64,000 nucleotides of DNA from Vicia villosa (Eukaryota > Streptophyta > Magnoliopsida > Fabales > Fabaceae): positions 54,262,336-54,326,335 of the forward strand of contig NC_081183.1 in assembly GCF_029867415.1 (NCBI RefSeq). Reading direction: 5' to 3'. The position numbers were made by a program, and so were the translations under genes. The notes below the pieces were generated by a model. That model searched no databases. It had not been told where the DNA came from and saw only the letters and a program-made list of their open reading frames with translations. Shown here piece after piece: positions 34,808 through 45,612 of this stretch. How positions within the stretch are numbered: position 1 is the first letter of the stretch; each line of letters starts with the position of its first letter.

Positions 34808-35574
34808 ACAAAAGTAAGGGATATATGGCAAGTAACTGTGTTCAGGACAAACTTGATCATTCGAAATCCATAGCGGAGTACTTATCATCAGTAGGTCATC
34901 TTCTACGAAGCACGGGTACAGCGCAATTCAGAGTGGAAGGGAAAGATAACGGTCGTCACGTTTCATCGTAGCCCTTTTCCCAAAAATTACCAATTTCCAA
35001 CTTTGTAAATACTCCATGGGATCAAGCATTTGGCTGGTTACGATTTCATAAATAATAATTTGAGCCTTGTGCCTTTCTTTGCAATCGAGTCTTATTCAGT
35101 TTCTTAAAATGCATTTTTAATTTAAACAGTCATTTTCTTGAAACAAATGTTTTCATAAAATAAAATGAATTTACTCGCGAAAATAAAGGTTAAATTTCTT
35201 TCTAAGGTTTACATACAATAGGAAGAATGCAAACAGTTGCTCCGAAAACGGTTGAGACTCCAGGAACAAATTTCCCCATGAGGTCGCTTTGCAAACATCT
35301 CCCGATGACGGATCTTCACTTCAATTCATATCACTCCAAGACAGTGGGCAACTGATAACTAGGTATCCCCAGCGGAGTGCATCTCTCAAGAAGAAGACAT
35401 CTTCGGATCATCACAAGACTCAAGTCGTATCATAGGATTTCACATCTGCGACAATTCTATTCACATTCACTTTACGTTTTATATTCATCATATCATGCAT
35501 GCTTTGCACCTCATAACTTAATAATTAGCATAGCCTAGAGAGGTTTTCATCATGTTCATGCCCGGGTTACTGAG
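34808..35574. other. Ogre C 3' UTR before the tandem array
   Basis: Non-coding. It has phrases such as cttccccgatgac and tccccagcggag that look like decayed forerunners of the array units. No gene seen. Confidence 0.6.
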
Positions 35575-38135
35575 GCATATACTCGGGATTCCCCAGTAAG
35601 TCAGCAAGCAAAAATCTCCCACAAAGAGTAAGTTTGTTCACTACTTTTGTCATCCCCAACGGGTCAGTAGACGGCAATCTTCTCCGGAAGATAGTTTGTC
35701 CACTTTTGGACTTCCCAAGCAGGTCGACAGTTGACAATCTTCTCCGGAAGATAGCTTGTCCGCTTTCGAATTTCCCCACCAAAGTCAGCAAATGGCGGTC
35801 TCCTCCATTAGAAGACAGTTTGCTCACTTTTTCCTAAGACGGGTCAACGAATGGCAGTCTCTTTCAGCAGAAGACAGTTCGTTCCGCTTAAGGATTTCTC
35901 GACAGGGTCGGCAAATGGCAGTCTCTTTCAGCAGAAGACAGTTTGTTCCCTTTGAGATAACTAATGGCAGTCTTCTTCACGAAGACAGTTCGTTTAAGAA
36001 TTCTTATTTTAAAGTCAGCAAATGGCGGTCTCCTCCATTAGAAGACAGTTTGCTCACTTTTTCCTAAGACGGGTCAACGAATGGCAGTCTCTTTCAGCAG
36101 AAGACAGTTCGTTCCGCTTAAGGATTTCTCGACAGGGTCGGCGAATGGCAGTCTCTTTCAACAGAAGACAGTTTGTTCCCTCTGAGATAACGGATGGCAG
36201 TCTTCTTCATGAAGACAGTTCGTTTAAGAATTCTTATTTTAAAGTCGGCAAATGGCGGTCTCCTCCATTAGAAGACAGTTTGCTCACTTTTTCCTAAGAC
36301 GGGTCAACGAATGGCAGTCTCTTTCAGTAGAAGACAATTCGTTCCGCTTAAGGATTTCTCGACAGGGTCGGCAAATGGCAGTCTCTTTCAGCAGAAGACA
36401 GTTTGTTCCCTCTGAGATAACGGATGGCAGTCTTCTTCATAAAGACAGTTCATTTAAGAATTCTTATTTTAAAGTCAGCAAATGGCGGTCTCCTCCATTA
36501 GAAGACTGTTTGCTCACTTTTTCCTAAGACAGGTCAACAAATGGCAGTCTCTTTCAGCAGAAGACAGTTCGTTCCGCTTAAGGATTTCTCGACAGGGTCG
36601 GCAAATGGCAGTCTCTTTCAGCAGAAGACAGTTTGTTCCCTTTGAGATAACTAATGGCAGTCTTCTTCACGAAGACAGTTCGTTTAAGAATTCTTATTTT
36701 AAAGTCAGCAAATGGCGGTCTCCTCCATTAGAAGACAGTTTGCTCACTTTTTCCTAAGACGGGTCAACGAATGGCAGTCTCTTTCAGCAGAAGACAGTTC
36801 GTTCCGCTTAAGGATTTCTCGACAGGGTCGGCGAATGGCAGTCTCTTTCAACAGAAGACAGTTTGTTCCCTCTGAGATAACGGATGGCAGTCTTCTTCAT
36901 GAAGACAGTTCGTTTAAGAATTCTTATTTTAAAGTCGGCAAATGGCGGTCTCCTCCATTAGAAGACAGTTTGCTCACTTTTTCCTAAGACGGGTCAACGA
37001 ATGGCAGTCTCTTTCAGTAGAAGACAATTCGTTCCGCTTAAGGATTTCTCGACAGGGTCGGCAAATGGCAGTCTCTTTCAGCAGAAGACAGTTTGTTCCC
37101 TCTGAGATAACGGATGGCAGTCTTCTTCATAAAGACAGTTCATTTAAGAATTCTTATTTTAAAGTCAACAAATGGCGGTCTCCTCCATTAGAAGACTGTT
37201 TGCTCACTTTTTCCTAAGACAGGTCAACAAATGGCAGTCTCTTTCAGCAGAAGACAGTTCGTTCCGCTTAAGGATTTCTCGACAGGGTCGGCAAATGGCA
37301 GTCTCTTTCAGCAGAAGACAGTTTGTTCCCTTTGAGATAACGAATGGCAGTCTTCTTCATGAAGACAGTTTGTTTAAGAATTCTTATTTTAAAGTCAGCA
37401 AATGGCGGTCTCCTCCATTAGAAGACAGTTTGCTCACTTTTTCCTAAGACATTTCAACGAATGGCAGTCTCTTTCAGCAGAAGACAGTTCGTTCCGGTTA
37501 AGGATTTCTCGACAGGGTCGGCAAATGGTAGTCTCTTTCAACAGAAGACAGTTTGTTCCCTCTGAGATAACGGATGGCAGTCTTCTTCATGAAGACAGAT
37601 CATTTAAAGGATTCTTTATTAAAGCTGAGCAAATAGCAGTCTCCTCCATTAAAAGACAGTTTACTCACTTTTTCAGGCAGAGATAACGAATGGCAGCCTT
37701 CTTTATGAAGACAGTTCGTTTTGCTTAAAGATTCCTCAGCAAAATTAGCAAATGGCAGTCTCCTCAATTAGGAGACAGTTTGCTCACTTTCTTTTCCACA
37801 GCAAGGGTCAACAAATGGCAGTCTCTTTCAGCAGAAGACAATTTGTTCCTCTAGCAATTGACGAATGGCAGTCTTTCCCGAAGAAAGAGAGTTTGTCTGT
37901 TTAATTCCAAGGAATTGGCAAATGGAAGTTTCTTCGCAAGAAACAGTTTGTTTACTTCCAAGATGTTATCCCCATTAGGATCGGCAAATGGCAGTTCTTC
38001 TCCTAAGAGAACAGTTTGTTATTTTCCCAACAGAGTCGACAAATGGCAGTTCTCCTCCTAGGAAAACAGTTTGTTAATTCCCCAGCATAAGTTGATGAAT
38101 GGCAGTTTTTGTCCCAAAAACAGTTCGTCTACTTT
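35575..38135. repeat. Tandem array of hairpin units, 230-bp period, 690-bp higher order
   Basis: Eight units of 230 bp start at about 35782, 36011, 36241, 36471, 36701, 36931, 37161 and 37391. Each holds four related subunits of 50-65 bp built as AAATGGCAG - stem - loop - stem - CAGTTTG. Single diverged subunits flank the block on both sides. Units repeat as a trimer: 36011-36700 and 36701-37390 are nearly identical while neighbours within a trimer differ more. The inner stems pair in most subunits with different sequences. Open frames in each unit shift phase because 230 is not a multiple of three. Confidence 0.92.
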
Positions 38136-38655
38136 CAAACAAAGTCATTAGCTCCTCAAAAGGATGCATGGTCATATGGCACTCCTTCGAAGACGTCACA
38201 TTGAAGAAAAGTATGATAAAGTTTCTCGTCATCCGTCAAATGGAATCTCTCCAACGAGCGTTGGTAAGAAGTTTGATGAGGAAACAAACCTTTGGAGATT
38301 TTTCTCTTTATCTGAGATATCGTCCAAAAACATAACTAAGACCGGTTTCGCGATTGGACATCCGAAACGAAGGGAGGTTGCTTACCTTTTTCTAAGTATC
38401 GACGCTTAGTTAAAGAAGATGGATTGCGCATGTTACATTGCCCTCCATTCACCCGAATCCACATTACGTGTTTCTACAGGAGTTTGTCTCCCTATCCCCC
38501 GCCAAGCGCGACAACGGGATCAAGTCATGCAAAGATTATTATCACTACAACATCTCAGGAACGCCCAAAATTCGGGCATTTTTTGGTATTTAAGTCTCTT
38601 TCACTCTGAAGCAATCGAGATGTCAATCTCTCTCCCTCCAGATGAAATAAACTTA
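38136..38655. other. Ogre C 3' UTR after the array
   Basis: Non-coding AT-rich stretch leading to the polypurine tract. No gene seen. Confidence 0.6.
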
Positions 38656-38667
38656 AATAGGGGCATC
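38656..38667 (+). promoter_or_regulatory. Polypurine tract of Ogre C
   Basis: AATAGGGGCATC directly before the LTR tip TGTCATACCC. It matches the Ogre A tract in all but one base. Confidence 0.85.
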
Positions 38668-40405
38668 TGTCATACCCTAATTTTTGACCCCCCTGAGATG
38701 TCATATCTTCAAGCTTTTCATCAGATCGGAACAAATACCCAGAGGAGTCACTTGTTCATCTGATACCCAGTCTAGGGTTTTGAGCCCCATCAAGGACTAA
38801 AATCAGGGATCACATTTGGGAAACCCTAGAAAACTCCAGGGGATCACTCAAAGGCATCAATCATCTTCAATTAGCTCATATAACAATATCCATTAGGCAT
38901 TACACTCCAATTCAAGATTCACAGTCATCAATTTCACCTGGTCGACAATTAGGGTTTTTTGACCTAATTCATCAAGGAAGTTGACTTTTAATCAGGACAT
39001 GGATCCAAAACTTAAGACATGGTTCAAGGACTTCTACTACCTCAATATAATCCATCTACATCACCCATTTGAGAAGAAGATCTTGATTCCACACAAAAAT
39101 CCAAAATCTCACTTTATTAGGAAAAAGTCAACTGTATAGGAGCACCCTTGACTTTTAAGATTTTTGGTCAAACCATGACTTTTAAAGATCAATATCATCA
39201 ATATATGGTTATTAAAGTCATTTGACCAAAGAAATTCAAAGAGATTCACCAAGGAGCAAAAAGTCGGGAATTAGGGTTTTTGAGGGCATTGTGGGAACTC
39301 AAAATTTCACCTACACAACTCAAAAAACTTCCAACATGAAAGTTGTAGATCTTGCAAAATAAAACAACATCTTACATATGAATTTTTTTCAAAAGATCAA
39401 CCATTTAAGAGATTTGGAATTTTGAAGCTTTAGGTCATAAAAACTTAGAAATTTTTCTAAGTGTTTTAACCTAGTTTTCATCCAACTTTGGGCTCATTTT
39501 TCATAATTTTTCCAAATGATTCTGAAGAAACACTAAACTAATGATTTGAAGTAGATGTTTAGGTCTTTCCAAATTGTGCTCAACCTTCTCCAAATTCATT
39601 TTGAGCTAGGAGTTATGCTTGATCAAAGTTAGGCATTTGAAGTAAAATTATAGGTCATGCATAAGTTTGAAATTGGCAATTTTGTGCAAGTGCTTACACT
39701 AATTGATACCTCTAAAACTCAGAAACATTACAAGGATAAGAGAAGATCATTTGCATCATTACACAAATATTTGAAGAGAATATTCCAAAACCAAAACATG
39801 TGATTATGTAATGATTGCATTTTTGAATTTATGGCAAATGGTGAATCATCAAGGAATCTTGCTCTAAGCCAATTAGAACTCTCCTCTGCACCAGAAATGT
39901 TCCCTCAGATCATACAAGATCAATGGTTGGGGACATTAGCTCGAAAACACCATCATTGCATCTTGGAGATTCTTTGAATTTCTTCATGGCAAAGAAACCA
40001 AAACTCCCTCATTAAGCAAGCTTACTATCTCCAATTGCTCTGAACATTTTTGCCTATAAATATAAGTGAATACCTCAGTATCAAACACACCAAAGCAACT
40101 TTATTCCTTGCTTTCTCTTTCTCTTCTCATGCTTATGGTTTTTCAAAGTTCTTTGGCAAGAAGAATCGTTTTCTTCAAACCAGAGCTTCTCTTTGGAAAA
40201 TAAGCATTCTAACATCTCAAGGAGGCTCATTTGAGGTGATCCAAGCACCTGGATCACTTCTGTAGGTGGAGGAACACCATTGTTGCTTTCACTTTGGAGC
40301 CGTTGCAGTTGGAGGTCCATAGAGCAATTCAGAAGGTTTCAAGCAAAGCCAAGCATCCAAACACGTTCCTTAGGGCATAGTGAAGCTGTTCAGATGGCTG
40401 CAGCT
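38668..40405 (+). repeat. 3' LTR of Ogre C (truncated by Ogre D)
   Basis: Starts TGTCATACCCTAATTTTTG after the polypurine tract and runs 1738 bp until the tip of the Ogre D LTR. A TATA-type motif (TATAAATA) lies at 40055-40062. The pentamer cagct (40401-40405) before Ogre D is the presumed target copy, its partner outside the window. No complete copy is available for comparison. Confidence 0.85.
40055..40062 (+). promoter_or_regulatory. TATA-type motif in the Ogre C LTR
   Basis: TATAAATA about 1.39 kb into the LTR. Plausible promoter, by sequence only. Confidence 0.4.
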
Positions 40406-41978
40406 TGTTGCACCCCAAAATTTGCCCACTTATTTATTCCCCAATTGGCTTTCATGACACATTCATATGCATACCTCACGTAGGTCATCCACTCAATACA
40501 TACATTCATAACACAGTCACTGCTCAAGAAAATTGACAAAAAGAGGCTGAGGTTGGGGAAATTCTTGGTTAAAAAAGTCAGATCTGAGGTCTTATTGAAG
40601 AGGATCATTTCCAAGGGCATACTCCTAAAATCAGGGTTTCATTCTCTCCAAGTCACAGCTCCGGTTAAAAGATACAATCCCCAAGTTCATCGGGCTTTTC
40701 AAACTAGGGTTTTGACCAAAGTCAACCCAGTTCACTTTTCGGTCAACATATAATCAGGAGATGATTTTTGAGTACGAAATATGGTTGTCTGGAGGAAGTA
40801 TTCATTGGAGCCCTTTGGTTGAAAACTGTTTGAGAATCAGATCAGAAACGGATTAATCGAGAAATTCATCTGAAAACGGAAAATCAGGAAAAGTTGACTT
40901 TTGTGGTCAAAATCAGGGTCAAAGGTCAAATATCGACTTTTGGTTGAAAATTGGTCAAAGAAAGTCAAAACAAAATAAAGTCAAGGAAATGTCAAAGTTA
41001 CCAAAAATGGAAGTTAGGTGAAAAAGGAACCTGCCATAAATAGAAAGTTTCACACTTAGAATTTTTTTTGGAGGATTGAAAATTGGTTGGGTAGCTGACT
41101 TCATGGTTGATTTTCACGTATCTCAAGGCTTCATTTCAAAAAAATCACAACATAAAAAATGTTCTATTCATGGCCCTCTACAATTTTGTAGTTGGGAAGA
41201 TTTTCATTAGAAGCCTAGATCAAGAGTTAACAAGGTTGGAAGATTGAGGAATCATAGATGATCAAGTCAAGTTGCAAGGCAAATTTCTGGGCAGCATGCA
41301 AACATTTCTACAAACACGTGGTATGCCAAACTTCAAGATGATTATAGAGAAGCACAGTGACTCATCAGGTGCACACTTGGTATTAATCTCTCCTACTCCA
41401 TGCTCTCTTTCAATTGGCATCAAAACCATAGCCATTGGATGTGTAATGAAGGAATTAGAAAGGCTAAAAGTGGTGACCAGGCGAAGGTAACTTTGGGCGT
41501 GTGACTGGGCCAGAAGTTCAGGTCACGCGTATGCTTTTCATCGAGCAGGTAGTGTGCCATTTTTAAGTCAGGTTATGGGCAGATGAAAGCATCCAATTGA
41601 CTCAAATTCAGCGTCAATCTACTCCCCTCCATGTTTTCTTTCAATTGGCGCTAAGATCATGGTATCTGGACTTGTGGTTAGCAAATTACAAAGTTTTAAA
41701 GTGGTGCTCTCACAAAGGTTTGTTTTGGCAAAGAACCCTTGGCCAAGGACGAATCACACGCGTGCAAGGCCTTGACAGTAATGGCAACACAAGTTCGTGA
41801 CCACTTTTCTTCCATTCCAAACCTCATTTCAAAAATCTCCAAACATAAAACCTCTTGTCCTCCATGCCTTCTTTCCATTGAGCAAACGCTACAGTACATA
41901 CACCACACCATATTGTTCAAGGGAAAACGCTACAGTACATACACCACACCATACAATCTATGCACCCACACTTCATGA

Positions 41979-41986
41979 TATAAAAG
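41979..41986 (+). promoter_or_regulatory. TATA-type motif in the Ogre D LTR
   Basis: TATAAAAG followed by an A/C-rich and then CT-rich stretch. The best promoter candidate in this LTR. Confidence 0.55.
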
Positions 41987-43880
41987 AAACACTTCACACT
42001 TCACAAGGGGAGCACGATTCATTCTTCTTTTTCTTTTTTCAGTTTCACAAAACCTCTTCTCTCTCTCTTACCATTCTCTCCTTGCTCTTATCTCTTCATC
42101 ACCTTCATTCTCTCACCACCGTAACAAACTTTTCAACAAACTCATCACCACCATAACCACCTCTAACAACCATGTAACAAACTTCAACCTTCATCTTCAG
42201 TCTCCTAATCACCACCACTGCGCCTCCACCCGCATCATCTTCTTCTCATCATCTACATCCATAGCCGTTGCGAAAGAACGTTGAAGATCACTGATCACCG
42301 TCATCATCACCTATCTTCAAGCTTCGATCTCAGATCCATCAAGATCAGAGTGCCAAATTCCTGTAGACCACGAGTTCATTTCTCGGATATCTCTTTGCTT
42401 TCGTGAAGGCGTGTTCGTTATCATCATCAAGACTTGAAGGAGTTGAAGGTAGCAACCAGAAATCTTTCGTCGCTTTTGTTCAAGAACTTTTCAGGTAAAC
42501 TCATCGAACCGCTCCTTGCATCCATATAGCTCTATCCATGTTCGAAATGTGCAACGCATATGGAATTGTAATTGCGTGTTATTAGCTTGGATCTTTGTGA
42601 ACAATAGTCTCGTTCTTGATAGTGCTATATGCGTTTGGCTGTGTTGCTGTTGGTGTGCGTTTTAATGGAAGTTTGATATGTTAGGGCTTTATAGAGGCAC
42701 TCGGTATGAATGTTAGAGGAAACATTAAGAAAAATGGATGTCATAATTGGAATCTACATGAAATTTAGAGTGGAAAGCTGTTGGCTTTTTTATACTTCTG
42801 GAAGGTTTTGTCCGTCGGCGCCGTAGAAGGTCATCGGAGGGGACGACCGAAGAAGGTATCTCCGGCGTCTGCATGGCCATGCATCCCCCTAGCCATGTGC
42901 TTGCGTGGCATCACGTGATTTGCATTCTTCCCCAATTAGTTGCTTTTTGACTTTATTTCATTAAATAGACTATTAGGTGGCACGCTATGGTTGGTTCGTG
43001 GCTTGTATTTTTGTCTTTATCTCATTAAAATCCACACTGACCAATTGATACTTCATTTCAGGCATGTATGTTACGTTCACATGATTAATCATAGTGTTAA
43101 AAAATAAATAAAATGCTGATTAAAATTGAAATAGAATTGATTCCATGAACTTGGGCCTCGTTTAGATTGGGCTTAGTCACTATCTGGAATTGCACTCCCT
43201 CATCACTAATGCAACGCGCCTGTTTAACTAATGGGCTCAGGTTTTTTTTGCTCCACACCCCACAGTTCTGGGCCCATGCGCCAGTTGCAATTACTTTTAG
43301 TTCATCTTGGTTTTTGCTTTTGCACCCCCTGCTGGCAATTGAGAAAATCAATTAAAAATTGTTTTCTTTTGTTATTTTGCATATTAATTCGTTTTGGCTT
43401 AAATAAAAAATAATAAAAACGGTTTTTCCTAACCAATTAGAACTTTAGGAATTTCGTATCCTTTTTTTTCTTTCAATGTTAATTGTTGAATTTCCTTGTT
43501 TTTTGGTTGATAAATAATAATAGTAATAAATAGTCCTTTTTAGTTTTAACTGTTGAAAATAGTCTTAAATATGATGAAAAATATCAAAATTGCTTGTGAA
43601 TATTTTCCTCTTTAGTCTAGATTTTGTTTCTTCTTTTTTTTGTGAATATTTGCATACTTTGTAAAATGTCTAAAATACCCTTAGTTGTTAAAGTCGACTA
43701 TAGTCAACTTAAACAACTCTCCTCTTAGTTAACCCCCTTTAGATTGTAGTTTAGTTTTTTAAATAGGAATTAGAATAACACTAAGATTAGAGAATAGGTT
43801 AGTTCCCCTTTGTTCATTCTTTTCTTTTTCAACATTAAAACACTAATAAATAAAGAGGCGAATCACATTAAGAGAGTGAT

Positions 43881-44135
43881 AGAGAAATGAGTGGGATTAA
43901 TTCCCTAATCTGTTTCTCAATAACTTAGTGGCATAGAAATGAGTGGGATTCATTCCCTAATCTGTTTCTCGGTCACTATTTAATGGGAGAGAAATGAGTG
44001 GGATTCATTCCCTAATCTGTTTCTCGAACATTAATTAATGGGATAGAAATGAGTGGGATTCATTCCCTAATCTGTTTCTTGAACATTATATAATGGGATA
44101 GAAGTGAGTGGGATTCATTCCCTAATCTGCTTCTC
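43881..44135 (+). repeat. Five ~55-bp repeats with hairpin potential in the Ogre D LTR
   Basis: Starts at about 43881, 43934, 43989, 44044 and 44099. Each reads agaaatgagtgggattcatt then ccctaatctgtttct. AGAAA pairs with TTTCT and GGGA with TCCC inside. The fifth unit has AGAAG with CTTCT, a paired change. Confidence 0.85.
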
Positions 44136-44814
44136 GATCATTATACATTTTATGTGATTCGAATCGCAAAGTAAATCCCCTTAAAAAATACCCAACCAAA
44201 AACATTTAAAACACTTAATAAAGGCTCGAATTAAAACAAAGTGACGAAGTGGTGCGAAACCTTGTATTGGGTTTTGTTCATCATGTAGTTACATAAAAAA
44301 CACGAACCCAAGTTCACTCTTTTGCCTTGTTAGGCACTTAAGAACAAGTTAAGTCCTTTCCAAAAGTAGGCGTATAAGTCTCCAAAGGTCGAGCATCGTG
44401 GATTGTGACCTTAACCTCTGTTCAACTAAAAAACACAAAACAAATGGAAACTATGGAGCCGAACTACGGTCGCTCTGATTCCTTTTAAGGGATACGTAGG
44501 CATTGGGTCGCGGGGCCTAAGCGAGCACACTTGTAAATAATTCCTTCTTTTCCCCGTATTTCTTTTGCATTCATTCGCATTTAGGCTTAGACGTAGATAC
44601 ACCCTTTAGATAGAAACAAACATAGGTGGATACCATCGAGTACGATGGGCGTGAGGGGTGCTAACACCTTCCCCTTGCGTAACCGACTCCCGTGCCCTGT
44701 TCTCTGTTCGAAAGAACTTGTTCTTGTTCGAGTTAGGTTTCCTAGTATTCCTTTCCCTTATGGGATAAATATATTAGTGGCGACTCTGATTCCATTTTTC
44801 ACGGTAGCGACAGC

Positions 44815-44832
44815 TGGCGACTCTGCTGGGGA
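44815..44832 (+). promoter_or_regulatory. Primer binding site of Ogre D (tRNA-Arg type)
   Basis: TGGCGACTCTGCTGGGGA, two bases after the LTR end and identical to the Ogre A site. Fixes the LTR border and the orientation. Confidence 0.92.
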
Positions 44833-45612
44833 CGTTGCTAGACCTGTGTTGGTCCGTTCTTAGCGAGTCTATCCTAGCCTTTGTTTGTTTGTTTATTGGG
44901 TGTTTCTTTGTTTGTTTGCTTATATGTTTACATGTTGTGTATATGCTTGCGCATCATGTTTATTTTCCGCTTGCATATCATGCATCTGGACTATATTATG
45001 GGTCCCCGTGGGGACATTTTCTTCTTTGTTTTGCAGGTTGGGTGGGATGTTTTATGAGGTAAAAGGCCCAATACCCAGGCCAGAGTTGACACATAGGATA
45101 CCTAGGATAGAGTGGATAGTCATGACGCCAACAGAATGTCAGGTTCTGTTGATTGCGATCGTGAGACCCACGACCAGCCGAGACTCGAATGGGATACCGT
45201 TGTTGGCATGTATTTGCAACAATGATGGTGTTTCAGGAGAGTTGTTAACGCTCGAGACCTTTTGACCTACCTTGCCCTAGATTCACCTGTGAGTGGGGTG
45301 GGATATTCATGACAGGTTCCGTTGGTGACTGTTCTATTCCGTTGGTGACTATGGTTCTTGTGGGTTTGTGGTATCTATGCCGGACTTTTGATCCTGCAAC
45401 ATCCGATCTTGTTCAGAAGCAACATACACCTCTCTTATAGGGGAGGACCTTTCATTGCATCATACTCATCATCGCATGTTTAATTTCAAAAAAAAAAAAA
45501 GAGGAAGAAAAAGAAAAAAAAAGAAAAAAGAAAAAAGAAAAAGAGAAAAGAGATTAATATTCATATGCATGCCATTTTTCAGGGTATCCAAAGTCAACAC
45601 TCCTCATCAAGA
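44833..45612 (+). other. Ogre D 5' leader
   Basis: Non-coding: a T/G-rich stretch to about 45000, a possible 3' splice site TTTTGCAG near 45037, an A/G-rich run at 45487-45555 and another TTTTTCAG just before ORF1. No protein seen. Confidence 0.6.

Larger units (their letters stand above)
29204..40405 (+). mobile_element. Ogre C, 3' part of an older Ogre element
   Basis: On the plus strand: the protease end of gag-pro, pol, hairpin units, a 2.5-kb tandem array, a polypurine tract and most of a 3' LTR. The 5' part is cut off by Ogre A at 29203/29204 and lies beyond the left window edge. The 3' LTR is cut by Ogre D at 40405/40406. Coding regions carry several stops. Its LTR tip (TGTCATACCCTAATTTT) differs from those of A and D, so it belongs to a different family. 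It hosts both A and D and is therefore the oldest layer visible. Confidence 0.9.
40406..44812 (+). repeat. 5' LTR of Ogre D
   Basis: 4407 bp, TGTTGCACCCC to GTAGCGACA, directly followed by the PBS. It contains TATAAAAG at 41979-41986, a CT-rich stretch downstream (about 42000-42300) that fits a transcript start region, a 55-bp repeat of hairpins (43881-44135), the conserved GGTGCTAACACC hairpin (44657-44668) and a PBS-like 11-mer (44778-44788). Short frames inside it are low-complexity and not protein-like. Confidence 0.88.

Noticed and set aside
35756..37686. A series of open frames of about 91 codons, one per 230-bp unit
   Set aside because: They are by-products of a tandem repeat whose period is not a multiple of three; each is a phase-shifted copy with no start context or domain.
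35575..38135. CRISPR-like regular repeats
   Set aside because: Subunits vary in length and have no unique spacers of constant size; the context is an LTR retrotransposon 3' UTR in a plant.
41797..42156. A 119-codon frame with Phe/Ser/Leu/His-rich protein, possible host gene
   Set aside because: Low-complexity CT-rich leader part of the Ogre D LTR just after the TATA motif; no domain.
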